Assembly (NCBI GenBank): GCA_958510875.1
Contig: OY294068.1
Coordinates: forward strand, 27,942,297-28,006,296
Source: Endomychus coccineus
Taxonomy: Eukaryota; Arthropoda; Insecta; Coleoptera; Endomychidae
DNA: 64,000 bases
Direction of reading: 5' to 3'
The notes below the pieces were generated by a model. The model did no database searches. It saw only the letters and a program-made list of their open reading frames with translations, and was not told the origin of the DNA. A program made the position numbers and the translations under genes. Position 1 is the stretch's first letter; each line of letters opens with the position of its first letter. Positions 20,201 to 31,153 of this stretch are shown here, one piece after another.

Positions 20201-23200
20201 ACGTACCAAAGGGAATTTTCTCGCGACTAAAATATACACGAAGCGGGTAAAAGCTAGCGGCCCATAGCCAAAAACACTATTACAACTGGCGCCGGTAGCA
20301 CGGGGCAAGAAACGGCCCCAAATTAACAAGACCGAGGTAAAATGTATAAACTCTAACTTACGCGCAGCGAGCTCCTCGAGGCATATGTCAAAATGATTTC
20401 GTTCGTAGCTAATTACATAGGACGTCTGGCGTTCATGCAATTATGTTTTTACATAATTCGATCCTTCTAATTTCGATAGGCCACGTGAAAATCCCGGAGT
20501 TTAAAGCGGTAAAGACTTCTGAGTGTTACAATATTCGTATAAAATTGCGAAATTTCGCACTTTTAGAAACTTCAAATTAATTATGACATAATTATTTCAA
20601 ACGTAAAGTAAGACACACGTTTTAGATTCCACAACCACCCTTGACCAAGATAATTTTTGATATCCCGGTATTTTAATTCTCAAAAATTGTAAATCAGGCT
20701 CAAAAATTTTGCATTTAATGATATGATTTATTAAGGTGTGTCTGGTTTGAGTTTATTGATGTGGAGAATATATAGAAAGTTTGCTTTGTTTTCTAAAATT
20801 TTAATTTTCAACAATTCTTGTATCGGCATTCATAGCATTCAATTATACTTTTAATTATCCGTTACTATAGGTTCTTCCCCAACATATTGGGACCAACTAT
20901 AAATCTGGAGATGTTATATCACTCACCTATTGTTTTCAATTTCGATATAATATGATAATTTGATCTACCCTTTTTATCTAATTCCCTTAAATTATATTGG
21001 ACAACAATAAGTTGCTAATATTTTTGAGATTGAACTGGTCTCTACTGATTGGAAATCCGTTATCACTATCTCAGTGACTTTGAGCGCTTACTGCACGGTT
21101 TTTGAGGCGGAGGTCTACGCAATATTGACTTGTGCCATGAAAAACCTGCGAAGAAACTATGTAAATAGGCGCATATATATTTGCACAGACAGCCGGTCGG
21201 CTCTGAGAGCTCTCAAATCACCCAGTCACATCAAGGCTTGTCAAAGAATGCAGGGGTACACTAGCTGAACTAACCAGGAGAAATAAAGGTCAACTCATCT
21301 GGGTCCCTGGACACAGCGGAGTTGTAGGAAACGAAATGGCCGACTCTCTGGCGAAGGTCGTCTAGCGCCCCTGTCGGGCCGGAGCCAATGGTCGCTCTAT
21401 CAAACTGCGTGGGGGGTCTCGCCCTTCTGGGCCAACTGAATAAATAGTGGTCTAGACTGTGGCGAGAATCACCACGCATGAAGCAGACCAAACTCTTCAT
21501 CAAAGAGCCTGTGTCTAGGCTCTCAAAGAAACTCCTTTCTATGGACAGAAGGGACATCAGAGAGATGACTGGAATCCTAACCGGTCACTGTCGTCTTAAC
21601 AAACATCTCCACACTATGGTGATACCGCTGGTATCTTGAGGATTGCGGGAGGTCCTGGATTTGGAGCCAAGTATGATACCGCTGGTATCGTGAGACTAGG
21701 TGGAGGTTGGGTGTTCCACGTTGAGGCACCAATCTTATATCGCTGGGTGTCTTGAGAATGGGCACGCCACTACGATATCGAAGGTGGTTGATGGTTGTGA
21801 ATGATGAGGGGTTATGTGGGGCCCGTCGAGGGGACCCTGTGAGGTTGTTGCGTCCGGCAGCTAGCTCTGGAACAGAAATATAAACACAGACAGGAGCACT
21901 GGGCCCTGTTTATCACTGCAGGTTATACAGGCAATAAATACAGAGGGGGATGCTAAGTCTGCTTAGACTGGTATACCAGGTATACACAGCGCGGGGCGAG
22001 ACAGAGATCTGATGTTCAATACACACAATACACAATTAGTTGGACATACAATAGAGTGACGTGATAATAACAGCACTAGGAATTCACTGGGTAAAATAAT
22101 ACAACAACTTACGTGAATGCAAACACAGGTAGAGCGAGCAAGCAGCGTTGATGGATAGCGGTGCGATGAGCAGTCGTACTGGACCGGATGGCGAGACGCT
22201 AGAGCCTACGAGTCGGGGTGACTAGTAGATGTCAACGGCGGAGCACCATCGATGCGCAGAGTGATGTCCTTTGGGGAGCATAGCCTCCGGCTGATGAGTT
22301 GGTGATGGTGATGGCAATCAGGTGGTTTTGCCTGGGTAGGGGCCACTGCAGAAAGCTTGATACAGAGTCTAGGGCGAAGCTAGCAATGCATACCGATGAG
22401 GGAATGCAGTTACCTTTTATTCAAAAAGTCGGGAGAGAAAGTCTCGATATTGCCTGTGATTGGTCGCGCCGAAAGCACTATGCTTATGAAGCGAAGGAGG
22501 AGCTTAGCATGTAGCGTGAGAATCCGGGAAAAACCCGCGAGTGCTGGGGTGTTTTGTAATCGATAACTGACTTTTTAGGCTTGCATCAATGGGTATCACA
22601 GATGACCCAGTATGTAGGAAATGCAGAGAGGCTGAAGAAACTGCCTATCACATCCTGTTGGAATGCCCAGCATTAGCATCCCTCAGGCACCGACACTTCG
22701 AAGAAGCAAAACTGCTCCCAGAAGAACTCATGGAAGCCAGCACCAGCAATATTCTCTGGGTTTCTGGCGGGCCACAAACCTACTAGAATAGAATAGGCTC
22801 TGACCACGAGGCGCACATTGGCCAAACTAAGTGGCCTAAGTGCATTTGAGGCCTATTGTTTTCAATTTCGATATAATATGATAATTTGATTTTCGCTTTT
22901 TATCTAATTCCCTTAAATTATATTGGACAACTTTGGCAATAAGTTGCTAATATTTTTGAGATTGAACTGGTCTTTACTGGTTGTAAATCCATTAGATGAA
23001 CACTAACTGAAAATTCCTAAATAAACTTTTATTATACAAATAAAAGAAAACACTGACTATCATTTTTCATCTGAAGAAGCCACTGTGTGGCGAAACATGT
23101 GTTTTCTTCTATTTTTATAATGAAAGTTTATTTTGAAATTTTTCTACAGAGTAGTGTTCATTTATAATAGTTGCTGACATAAATGATAAAGGAGAAATAA

Positions 23201-26200
23201 TAATGATTCATTTTAGGTAATCACGAAAGTGCCACTATGAATCAGATGTATGGTTTTGAAGGTGAAGTTAAAGCTAAATATACAACACAAATGGCTGAAT
23301 TGTTTACCGAAGTTTATAATTGGTTACCGTTAGCTCATTGTTTAAATAAAAGGATTCTCGTAAGTATTTCCACAATAGAACTGATATTCGCTATATTTCA
23401 AATGTTACATCATAGGTTATGCATGGAGGACTATTCACCCGCGACGATGTAACCTTGGATGAAATTCGAAAGATAGACCGGAATAGACAACCCCCAGAAG
23501 AAGGCCCTATGTGTGAACTATTGTGGTCGGATCCGCAACCACAAGAAGGTAGAGCTCCAAGTAAGAGAGGGGTCGGATGCCAATTTGGTCCGGACGTTAC
23601 CAAAACATTTTTGAAATTGAACAATTTAGATTATGTTATTAGAAGTCACGAGGTTAAAAACGATGGTTACGAAATTGCACACGATGGTAAATGCATCACC
23701 GTGTTCTCTGCTCCAAATTATTGGTGAGTTAATTAATCATTTTCTAAAGTTTCACTTTTCATTTCGTTCGCTATCATGCCGGAGGTTTTGAATATTCATA
23801 TTTAACAATCTTTATGTCAAACTGTTACAATTCAGATATTAATCCTACAACATAACGACAGGGTTGAAACACGTCACACAAATAACCATGTATCAACAAT
23901 ACATCAAAAGGAAAACATAAAATATTACACTTCCTTAATTACCAGAAAATTGTATATGCACACACACACATATATAATCAAGAATATTGTTTCTCATTTT
24001 CAAATTTATACTTCCCTCATTAAATGCAGTATAAGGTAAGTACTGTAATCGAGAAAAAAATGTCCGTTTTGAATCGTTCTAAAGCCATCTAGACTACTTT
24101 TGGGATGCTGTCTGGGTGTGCGTATGTACGTAATTAATCCACTGTGGAGACGATTTTGAATCGCTTTAAAGTGATGAAAATAGGAGCTGTATTTATTTTC
24201 GGCGCGGTACCCCCCTTGCAAGTGATACTTTTGGCATCTACCTTCAGTTTTTCAAATGGAATATATGATAATTTTTGTATCATTATGACAACAGTGTTTT
24301 TATGGCTATAAATACTAAGGATAGTGCTTTATAAATACAACGCAATATCTCAAAATTTTAAACATAATGCCATCGAAGTAGTGACGTCACGTATTTGTGT
24401 TCCTTGTCCTAGATATAATCCTAAAATCTACGTTACTTTATAATAAGGTTACGTTAAATTACTTAACTTTAACTAACTTTGAACTATAAAAAGTTCACAC
24501 TGTGTACTGAGGACCTTCCGGCTACCAAGTAGCCATCATCAGAGTAAACTAAATTATAAATCAAAATGCGCCTGTCGAAATAGAAACAGATAATCAGCTT
24601 TTTTTCTTGATATCAAGATTATAAAAGATGATAATCACTTGGATTTCGACATATACAGAAAAACCACTCAAACAAATAGATATACCTCGGCGGATTCAGC
24701 TACATCATTTAGATATAAAATAACTCCGTTTAATAGTCTAGTTCATAGATCATTGAACGTCCCTTTGAGTCAGAAAAATTGTAACAACGTTGAGTTACTT
24801 CAGCAAATTGCGTTGGATAATGGTTACCACAAATCTTTGAACAATAATTTAATTTCTAAACAAAAAAGGAAATTGGAACTTAGCCAACTAACCAAATTAG
24901 AGTCATTACCTTCAAATACTTCAATAAAATTCAAAAGTTTCTCTCATCATTCTTCAGTAATTAATAAATTCCATAGTTTGTTTTCTAAATTTGCAATACA
25001 ACCAGTTTATAGATGTAAGAACAAGCTAAAACACTGTTTAGGCAACACCTTTGACAAAGTTTCCGATTTCGACAAATCCGGGATTTACAAAATCAATTGT
25101 GAGTCGTGTCTAAATGCTATGTAGGTCAAACTAGAAGTAACATTTTAACTCGTTAAAAGGAACATTTTGCCCATATAAAGAAAAATAATGGTTGAAAATC
25201 AGCGGTAGCCGAACATATTTTGAATACAGATCACACCATTTCTCAAGAAAGTTCATCACTTTTATAACACAGTACGGCAAATGTCTAGGTAATTTAGAAG
25301 GGATGGAAGTGAATAAACGAAAAAACAATTTATTAAATTCCGATTTATCTCCAGCTGAAGGTAACCCATTGTTTACATTATTATCCCCAAATAGTATTTA
25401 AACAGGCACCTTTTGATTTATAATTTAGTTTACTCTGATGATGGCTAGTTAAAGGTTCTCAGTACTTTAATAGTATTTTTAGTGGATAAGGGTGATTATT
25501 TCTTATCAATAGTGTTTTACTAACTTTGACAACAGTATTGGGAATATGTAAATTTATTTGCCAAATAATGGTTCAATTATTTACAATAATTGCTTTGTGA
25601 AACCACTAGAAGAACTGTTAATTAGAATATACGGTGTTCAAATAAGAGCTTAAATTTTAAATGTCTCGCTATTTCGCATCTGTTGGAGGTACATACAAAA
25701 GATGTCGCTCTTTGACATTTCACACATCGACGCTTATGACGAACATTGATCGACTAAGCATTAATATAGTACAAATTTGCTACAAAAATGGTGAACATTT
25801 TTGCACATGTTCGTAAAGTTCGTACTGAATTTGGTCAACGTTAAGCGCCCTCTCGCTCATGTGTAGTGAATTTAATTGCTACAGTTCCAGATGTTAAGAA
25901 TCCAACATGACTGCGTACAGCCAAATCACGTTAACATATTCCTGCTACAGCCGAAAGTTGCGGAAAATCCGCGAATGTCAATTCGAAGACGTTCACAGCG
26001 ATTAGCCATAACAATCAGCTGGCACAGTATTTTGCACAAAGATCTTGACCTTAAGGCTTAGTTAACACAAAAATTGAAGCCGGCAGACTGCTAACAACGT
26101 CGTACGTTTGTTGATCGGGTGTTGACAATGCAGGTAGTTTAATTTTCCGATTTCGAGACTTAAATTGGCCACCTCCATCGTGATATTAGCTAAAGCCTCA

Positions 26201-27051
26201 GTAACGATTCACTTGCTCGAATACAATATCACAGCTGTTATATGCGATATTAAGCCGCAATTTTCTGAAAAGCGGATGACCATCTGCAAGAATAGTCAAG
26301 ATGGCCCTTTGGCCGAAATCGTGTTCCATCAATAATCACAATCGATATACTTTTAATTTGAATTAAAATATGGATGTTCTGCAAATTGCCAACTAATAAT
26401 GGGATAATGAAGAGGGTCAAGGTGTAAAAAACTATAGATATGTATAATATTAAGGTCTACATTATCATCACTTTCGATTCTGCTGTATCATAGAATCTAT
26501 ATTTTTATTTCAGTGATACTATGGGTAATAAAGGATCCTTTATAAATCTAACTGGGAAAGATTTGTTACCGAAATTTACTACATATGAGGCAGTGGTAGG
26601 TGATTTTTCCTTTTTCTCCTTAAATATTTTCACTTCAAAATTTATTATAGCGTTGCGTGTCCTCTCTTTTAGCTCCATCCATGGGGCTTGTTTGTCAATT
26701 AGCCATTTTCAGTTCATAACAGATTTTCAATATGAGTTAACTTTTTGTTCTGCATTGATTATAGATAGGTCTTTCGATTCAAACTGTTTTGCTTAATTTT
26801 AACAGAGTTGCATCAAATAGGGTTAGTTTGAATCAGCGTTTGCATTCGATCTGTGAGCAGTCCCCTTTGGAAGGATATAACAGTTATAATCATCTCACCA
26901 AAGTTGTGCATAAATGAATTTCTACATTGATTGAATCTTTGAAAAACTCGTAAAACGTATATAGCACCTAATGACTCATTATTTTTTTCAGCCCCATCCA
27001 AATGTGAAACCAATGGCCTATGCCAACTCACTTCTAAGTTTAATGTGCTAG
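17211..27051 (+). CDS. Ppp5c: Serine/threonine protein phosphatase 5 (TPR-PPP), nine exons
   Basis: Exons: 17211-17310, 17461-17702, 18081-18228, 18334-18455, 18511-18781, 23217-23359, 23416-23723, 26514-26595, 26992-27051. All introns are GT-AG and the phases join into 1476 nt (491 aa; the human protein is 499). Residues about 20-130 form three TPR repeats ([60 protein letters not shown]), which bind Hsp90 in this family. The catalytic domain carries GDIHGQ (about 234-239), GDFVDRG (263-269), GNHE (295-298, codon split by intron 5) and RSHE (about 420), the metal-binding and catalytic residues of PPP phosphatases. The C-terminus [15 protein letters not shown] is typical of PP5. It dephosphorylates phospho-Ser/Thr in nuclear and cytosolic signalling. 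Introns 5 (4.4 kb) and 7 (2.8 kb) are filled with transposon remains. Confidence 0.95.
19710..20668. mobile_element. Tc1/mariner-type nonautonomous element, copy 1 (959 bp)
   Basis: Terminal inverted repeats of about 80 bp start CTGGGATATCAAAAATTATC and end GATAATTTTTGATATCCCGG. TA flanks both ends (19708-19709 and 20669-20670). The interior is CpG-containing and has no transposase. The same family occurs at 35221-35599 and, with interior reversed, at 57484-58455. It lies in PP5 intron 5. Confidence 0.85.
20926..21062. repeat. Left copy of a roughly 140-bp duplication flanking a LINE
   Basis: CCTATTGTTTTCAATTTCGA through TGGAAATCCG matches 22852-22994 almost base for base. The right copy has seven extra bases (TTTGGC-containing) and a few substitutions. 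Confidence 0.85.
21063..22851 (+). pseudogene. I-type LINE fragment (RNase H and zinc knuckle), split by a solo LTR
   Basis: The left part (about 21074-21619) encodes the RNase H segment: [20 protein letters not shown] and [15 protein letters not shown], then in other frames a WVPGHSG-type block and [10 protein letters not shown]. The right part (22593-22786) continues with [20 protein letters not shown] and LLECPAL, the C-terminal zinc knuckle. The order matches the intact LINE at 38561-42922. Frameshifts and 5' truncation make it inactive. A 969-bp LTR-like insertion separates the halves. Confidence 0.8.
21620..22588. mobile_element. Solo LTR (969 bp) inserted in the LINE
   Basis: The segment begins TGATACCGCTGG and ends GCTTGCATCA (TG...CA). 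It is flanked by the 4-bp duplication ATGG (21616-21619 and 22589-22592). Removing it with one ATGG restores the LINE reading frame. It is visibly more GC-rich than its surroundings. It starts with repeated near-palindromes GATACCGCTGGTATC (about 21621 and 21675) and contains TATAAAC and AATAAA motifs. It carries no coding frame, so a solo LTR is the best reading; the element family is unknown. Confidence 0.75.
22852..22994. repeat. Right copy of the duplication flanking the LINE
   Basis: Near-identical to 20926-21062, as described there. Confidence 0.85.
22991..23168. mobile_element. Small inverted-repeat element before PP5 exon 6
   Basis: The left arm ATTAGATGAACACTAACTG, followed by AAATAAACTTTTATTATACA, pairs with the right arm (complement ATTATAAATGAACACTACTC, then AAATAAACTTTCATTATAAA). 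The arms are about 60 bp. The loop contains CTGAAGAAGCCACTGTGTGG and GCGAAACATG, reminiscent of Penelope-type tails. It ends about 50 bp before the exon 6 acceptor. Confidence 0.65.
23724..24479. other. PP5 intron 7, left part
   Basis: AT-rich intronic DNA with a short CA/TA-rich run near 23955-23975 and no recognisable element. Confidence 0.5.
24480..25520 (+). pseudogene. Penelope-like element fragment with GIY-YIG remnant and inverted ends
   Basis: The coding part (about 24600-25390) reads [40 protein letters not shown], then [20 protein letters not shown] and [12 protein letters not shown], followed after a frameshift by YVGQTRS and further on [13 protein letters not shown]. This order (end of the RT domain, then a GIY-YIG endonuclease) is characteristic of Penelope-like elements. 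In-frame stops and a frameshift mark it as dead. The ends are inverted copies of one sequence: 24506-24574 is the complement of 25403-25463 (ATCATCAGAGTAAACTAAAT). It lies in PP5 intron 7. Confidence 0.85.
25640..26340 (+). pseudogene. Mariner/Tc1-like transposase relic
   Basis: Interleaved frames with stops read [32 protein letters not shown] and KLKPADCQQRRTFVD, the helix-turn-helix linker region of a common insect mariner-like transposase. Near 26240-26320, [24 protein letters not shown] resembles its C-terminus. The catalytic middle is deleted. Terminal repeats were not found. It lies in PP5 intron 7. Confidence 0.6.
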
Positions 27052-27206
27052 TACCTGCCTCTGTGAGTAGATAATCCATTTAGAAAGATTCTAAATTTGT
27101 ATAAGATTATACAAGTTTTGTATCCTATGCATTTTATTTTCTCTATCTATTTATTAGGCGAATTATAGATTGTAATTGTTGTTTTGTTGTTTTTGTACCT
27201 CCTAAC

Positions 27207-27212
27207 AATAAA
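27207..27212 (+). other. Candidate poly(A) signal of PP5
   Basis: AATAAA lies about 155 nt after the PP5 stop codon; it is the first canonical signal downstream. Confidence 0.5.
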
Positions 27213-27725
27213 TTTTGTAGAATTCTACAACTTTTTGACTTTCACCAAATACAAATATTGGCAGCAATTGAGAGATTAACGGTAAAAACTTTGTTTAGTA
27301 ATTCATGTTATTAAACCAGAGTTTCCAAGAATATTAAGTAAAAACTAACCACATTTCTCAACATGAATTCACACATCAAATCAAGAGGTTATGGAGACAG
27401 AATCCAAATAGATTCAGTGGCAATGTTGAAATTACTAATGACGTGTTTCCAAAAACTTTTGTTACATTGGCGGCTAATCCAACGCTTGAAGTAGCCCAAT
27501 AATGCCTGCGTAGTAAAATGACCGCAACAACACGTTTGCCGCACTAGAATCAAGTGTCGGTTCTTTCCCATATTACCATGTTGATGGTGGATTGATGACC
27601 GCCAATAACTTGAGGAACGTTTCTACTAGAGTCTTCGGAAACGTTCAACAGCGATCAACTCCGATAGTGATGTCAGTCTTCCACCACTCGCGGTCAAAGA
27701 AGTTCAGTACATTTGAAAGCTCTGA
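27213..27725. other. Intergenic sequence downstream of PP5
   Basis: No gene. A minus-strand stretch at about 27390-27670 faintly recalls a Tc1-type transposase, but it is too degraded to call. Confidence 0.35.
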
Positions 27726-29545
27726 ATATTTACCTTAATTGCAGTGGAAATAAGTGTTAGAATAAACTAATTTTTTCTCTTCATAACTTTAAGTGAAGGT
27801 GGTATACTATGTGATAAAATAGGTTGGCTAAATTATTTTTCTAAAATTTAAATTAAATGTAAATTATGAAATAAAACTTGATAATATTTTTGTCAAAATA
27901 AGTTATTCAGCTCTCAAATTACAATAATCAAAGTTCTTAAATAAATATCTATTTAGAGTTACATATGAGTCAATGTTATATTTTGATCCTTGTATGTATC
28001 TACATACAAATACAGACCAATTTGAATCTAATACAGTGAAAGATGGGGCAAAGTCAAATTTAAGAGATTTTGGATTAAAAAACGTGCCTACTACTTTTCA
28101 ACGCGTAATGGACGGTATTCTACGAAGATTACAAAAAGAAATCTGTTTAATATATCAAAAAGACATCATCATCTGTTCGGTATCTTTACAATAAAATTTA
28201 ATATGACCGACAAATTTTCAATCCACTTCGAGAATAAAATTTCAAAATTCTATTGGATAAGTCTTTATTCCTCAAAAAGGAAGTTAAATTTTTAAGCCGT
28301 AATTACATCTGGTACATGATGTATGTCCGAATCCCGATAAAATTAAAACCATCAAACTATTTCCGATTCAGATTACTCAAAAACAAGTTAAAACCTTTCT
28401 TGGCTTCCTGGGATGTTGTAGACCATTTATTAATATTTTTGCAATAATCAGAAGACCAATGACAACATGCTTTAAGAAAAATTCGAAAGTTATTCATTCC
28501 AAAAATTCATACAATCTTTTGAAACTTGCAAGAACCTTCTCAAAAACTCGAAACATGTAAGAATCTTCTCAAAAATTTGCATACATATTGCAGAACCCAG
28601 ATTTCAAAAAACCATTCAATCAACTGATAAACTATAAAAGAGTTCACAACTGATGCCAGTAACTTTGCCATTGGAGTCATTTTGTCTCAAGGTAACATTT
28701 CCCATGATCTACCAGTAGCTTATGCATCAAGAATTTTCAATGAAAGTGAAACTAAATACTCCACAATAGAAAAGAACTATTGAATTTTCTTTGGGCATGC
28801 TATATCTTTACGGCAGGAAATTCACTATTTATACTGATCACAGACCATTGCAGTGACTTTTTAGCCTTAAGGAACCAAACAGTTAATTAGTATGCTGAAG
28901 ATTGAATCTTGAGGAATTTGATTATAACATCATACACAAAACTGGAACATACAACGCCAATGCGGAAGCGCTGTCAATGATACAAATTAATGCACTCGAA
29001 AATTCAAGCACTTATAATGAACCGGGACGTTCAATAATCTATGAACAAGACTATTAAATGGAGCTGTTTTATATCTAAATGGTGTAGCTGAATCTGCCGG
29101 GTATACCTATTTTTTTGAATGGGTTATCTGTATATGCCAAAATCCAAGTGATTACCATATTTTAAAATGTTAATATCAAGGAAAGGAATATTGACCTTAA
29201 TTGCAGTGGAGAATAAGGGTTAGAATAAACAAATTTTTTCTCTTCATAACTTTTATTTTTAATTTCTCTCATTACAAATATTTAAAAACTGAAGGTGTGC
29301 TATGTGATAGGTTTGCTAAATTATTTTTCAAAAATTTAAATTAAATGTAAATTATGAAATAAAACTTACAAAGTTTATGTCAAAATAAGTTGTTCAGCTC
29401 TAAAATTACAATAATCAATGTTCTTAAATAAATATCTATTTAGAGTTACATATGAGGCAATGTTATATTTTGATCCTTTCATGTATCTACATACAAATAA
29501 AGACCAATTTGAATCTAATACAGTGAAAGATGGGGCAAATGTACC
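27726..29545 (+). pseudogene. Ty3/gypsy-like retroelement relic between direct repeats
   Basis: Direct repeats of about 320 bp (27726-28050 and 29189-29545; shared CTTAATTGCAGTGGA, AAATTAAATGTAAATTATGA, CTATTTAGAGTTACATATGA, GTGAAAGATGGGGCAAA) flank about 1.1 kb. The interior encodes decayed pol pieces: FGLKNVPTTFQRVMDGI and LIYQKDIII (RT), FLKKEVKFLS, TTDASNFAIGVILSQG, VAYASRIFNESETKYS and TDHRPLQ (RNase H), and YDIIHKTGTYNANAEALS. Stops and frameshifts are frequent. The repeats are probably degraded LTRs. The left one abuts RT directly, so gag and protease are gone. Confidence 0.7.
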
Positions 29546-29689
29546 GAAAAACGACAACAATATCTTGGAATTTGGGAGGTAACTAAGTTGCTGCCTTTAG
29601 TACATCAGTAGAACTTCGTTCTACTGATCTATGGAAGATGTACATACTAATTTAGAGATTTCTGAATGTAGGTGTGGTGACTGGTTTTG

Positions 29690-29980
29690 TTTTTATACTG
29701 AGATACTGAGTACAATCGATTTTGTAAATCCCGGATTTGTCAAAGTTGGAAACTTTATCAAGGGTGTTGCCTAATAAACTGGTTGTATTGCAAATTTAGA
29801 AAACAAATTATGAAATTTATTAATTCTTGTGAATATTTTCGAAGTATTTGAAGGTAATGGCTCTAATTAGGTTAGTTGGCTACGTTCCAGTTTTCTTTTT
29901 TGTTTAGAAATTATATTATTGATGTGTCATAACCATTGTGCAACGCTATTTGCCTGAAGTTTCTCAACTTCGTAGTTATA
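29690..29980 (-). pseudogene. Penelope-like element fragment, minus strand
   Basis: The complement of about 29705-29880 repeats the 24900-25100 region of the plus-strand Penelope-like fragment, including the codons for DKSGIYKID and the stretch around GCAATACAACCAGTTTAT-like sequence, with deletions. Confidence 0.65.
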
Positions 29981-31140
29981 CTTCGGAAGTTGGAGAATAA
30001 AACTCAAATTTTACACAAAACTTTTAACATTTAATTTAAAAATGCTGACAAATTGTTTCACCACACTGTGGAATTTTCAAAGCGAGGAGTTCTCATCAGC
30101 ATTTTTTTTTTTGTAACAAAAATTGAATTTCGTAGCACAAATTTTCCTTTTTAGAAATTTATTTTCTGCTCAAAGGTAGTATTTTATGTGTACTCTCGAA
30201 CCAATTTCGGTTTTTTGTCTCTATTTTTTTGCGCCAAAATCCGCCATCTTAGAAAAAATGTTTTTTTCATTCTAATTCCGTTAAAAACGGGTCTTTTGAC
30301 CCAAGCCAAAAGGCGAATTGAAGAATTTAATGTCCTTTATAACATATCCAAAATCCAAGCATTTTGAATGAAAAATGGAAAAATGGGACCCGTTTAAAAA
30401 AATCAAGGTCGCAGAAAAAAATAATGTTTAGGTTAGGATACTCGTATGAAATTAAAATTTTACATGCAATTAGAGGACCGTTCTACGAGTATTTCAAGTC
30501 CCCGTAGGTCTTTTCTGGATAAGTAGAACTTGAGATATCTTCCGATGTAGGTTTGGGTCCAAGTGGGCCCAATTTTGACCCTAATCAAAAAAATCAAAAA
30601 AATTCTTACAGAAGAGGCTTCTGGCTATCTAACCCTAATTCGTCGACCTCCCACATATCTTTGAAAAAATTATAGCGCGAGTTAAAAAAAAATCCGGAGC
30701 AAATGAATACAAACGCGCTCGAAATTCGAGCGTCGCCAAGGTGAGTTTTTTTTTGTTTTGAATATATTGTTTAGATAAAAAAATGAAATACTATCAATGT
30801 AATAATGAATTTGAGATTTAACATTGATAATTTTCATTTCTCCACAACTTTGCCCACTACTGTTTAGTCGATAAAATGTGTGGTTTTCCTTTAAATCGGC
30901 GAAAACTGAAAAACGGCCATTTTTGAGTCAAAACGACCTAAAAAACATAAATATCAATCATGATATACAGATGTGCAAAAATTTCCAATCCAAATTGCAG
31001 GACTGGACTAGATGGTTTTACCGATTATAAAATTTGAGTTTACTCAAACTTTAGGTGCTTCGCATTAGTTGTTTCATGGATATGCATTGCATTGGTGGAA
31101 TCTTGTTGGTACAGAAGAACAAAAAATATGCAATTGAAAA
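29981..31140. other. Intergenic sequence between PP5 and FARS2
   Basis: AT-rich. No coding frame or repeat unit is recognisable apart from a short palindrome (GCTCGAAATTCGAGC) at 30717-30731. Confidence 0.45.
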
Positions 31141-31145
31141 TAATT

Positions 31146-31151
31146 TTTATT
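31146..31151 (-). other. Poly(A) signal of FARS2
   Basis: AATAAA on the minus strand starts two bases after the FARS2 stop codon, so the 3' UTR would be extremely short. Confidence 0.55.
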
Positions 31152-31153
31152 CA

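Noticed and set aside
19844..20440. Short basic open frames in the 959-bp element
   Set aside because: They lie in noncoding filler of a transposon, lack any family resemblance, and are broken differently in the sister copy at 57484-58455.
27390..27670. A Tc1-type transposase relic on the minus strand
   Set aside because: Similarity is faint, spread over several frames, and no catalytic block or terminal repeat can be shown.
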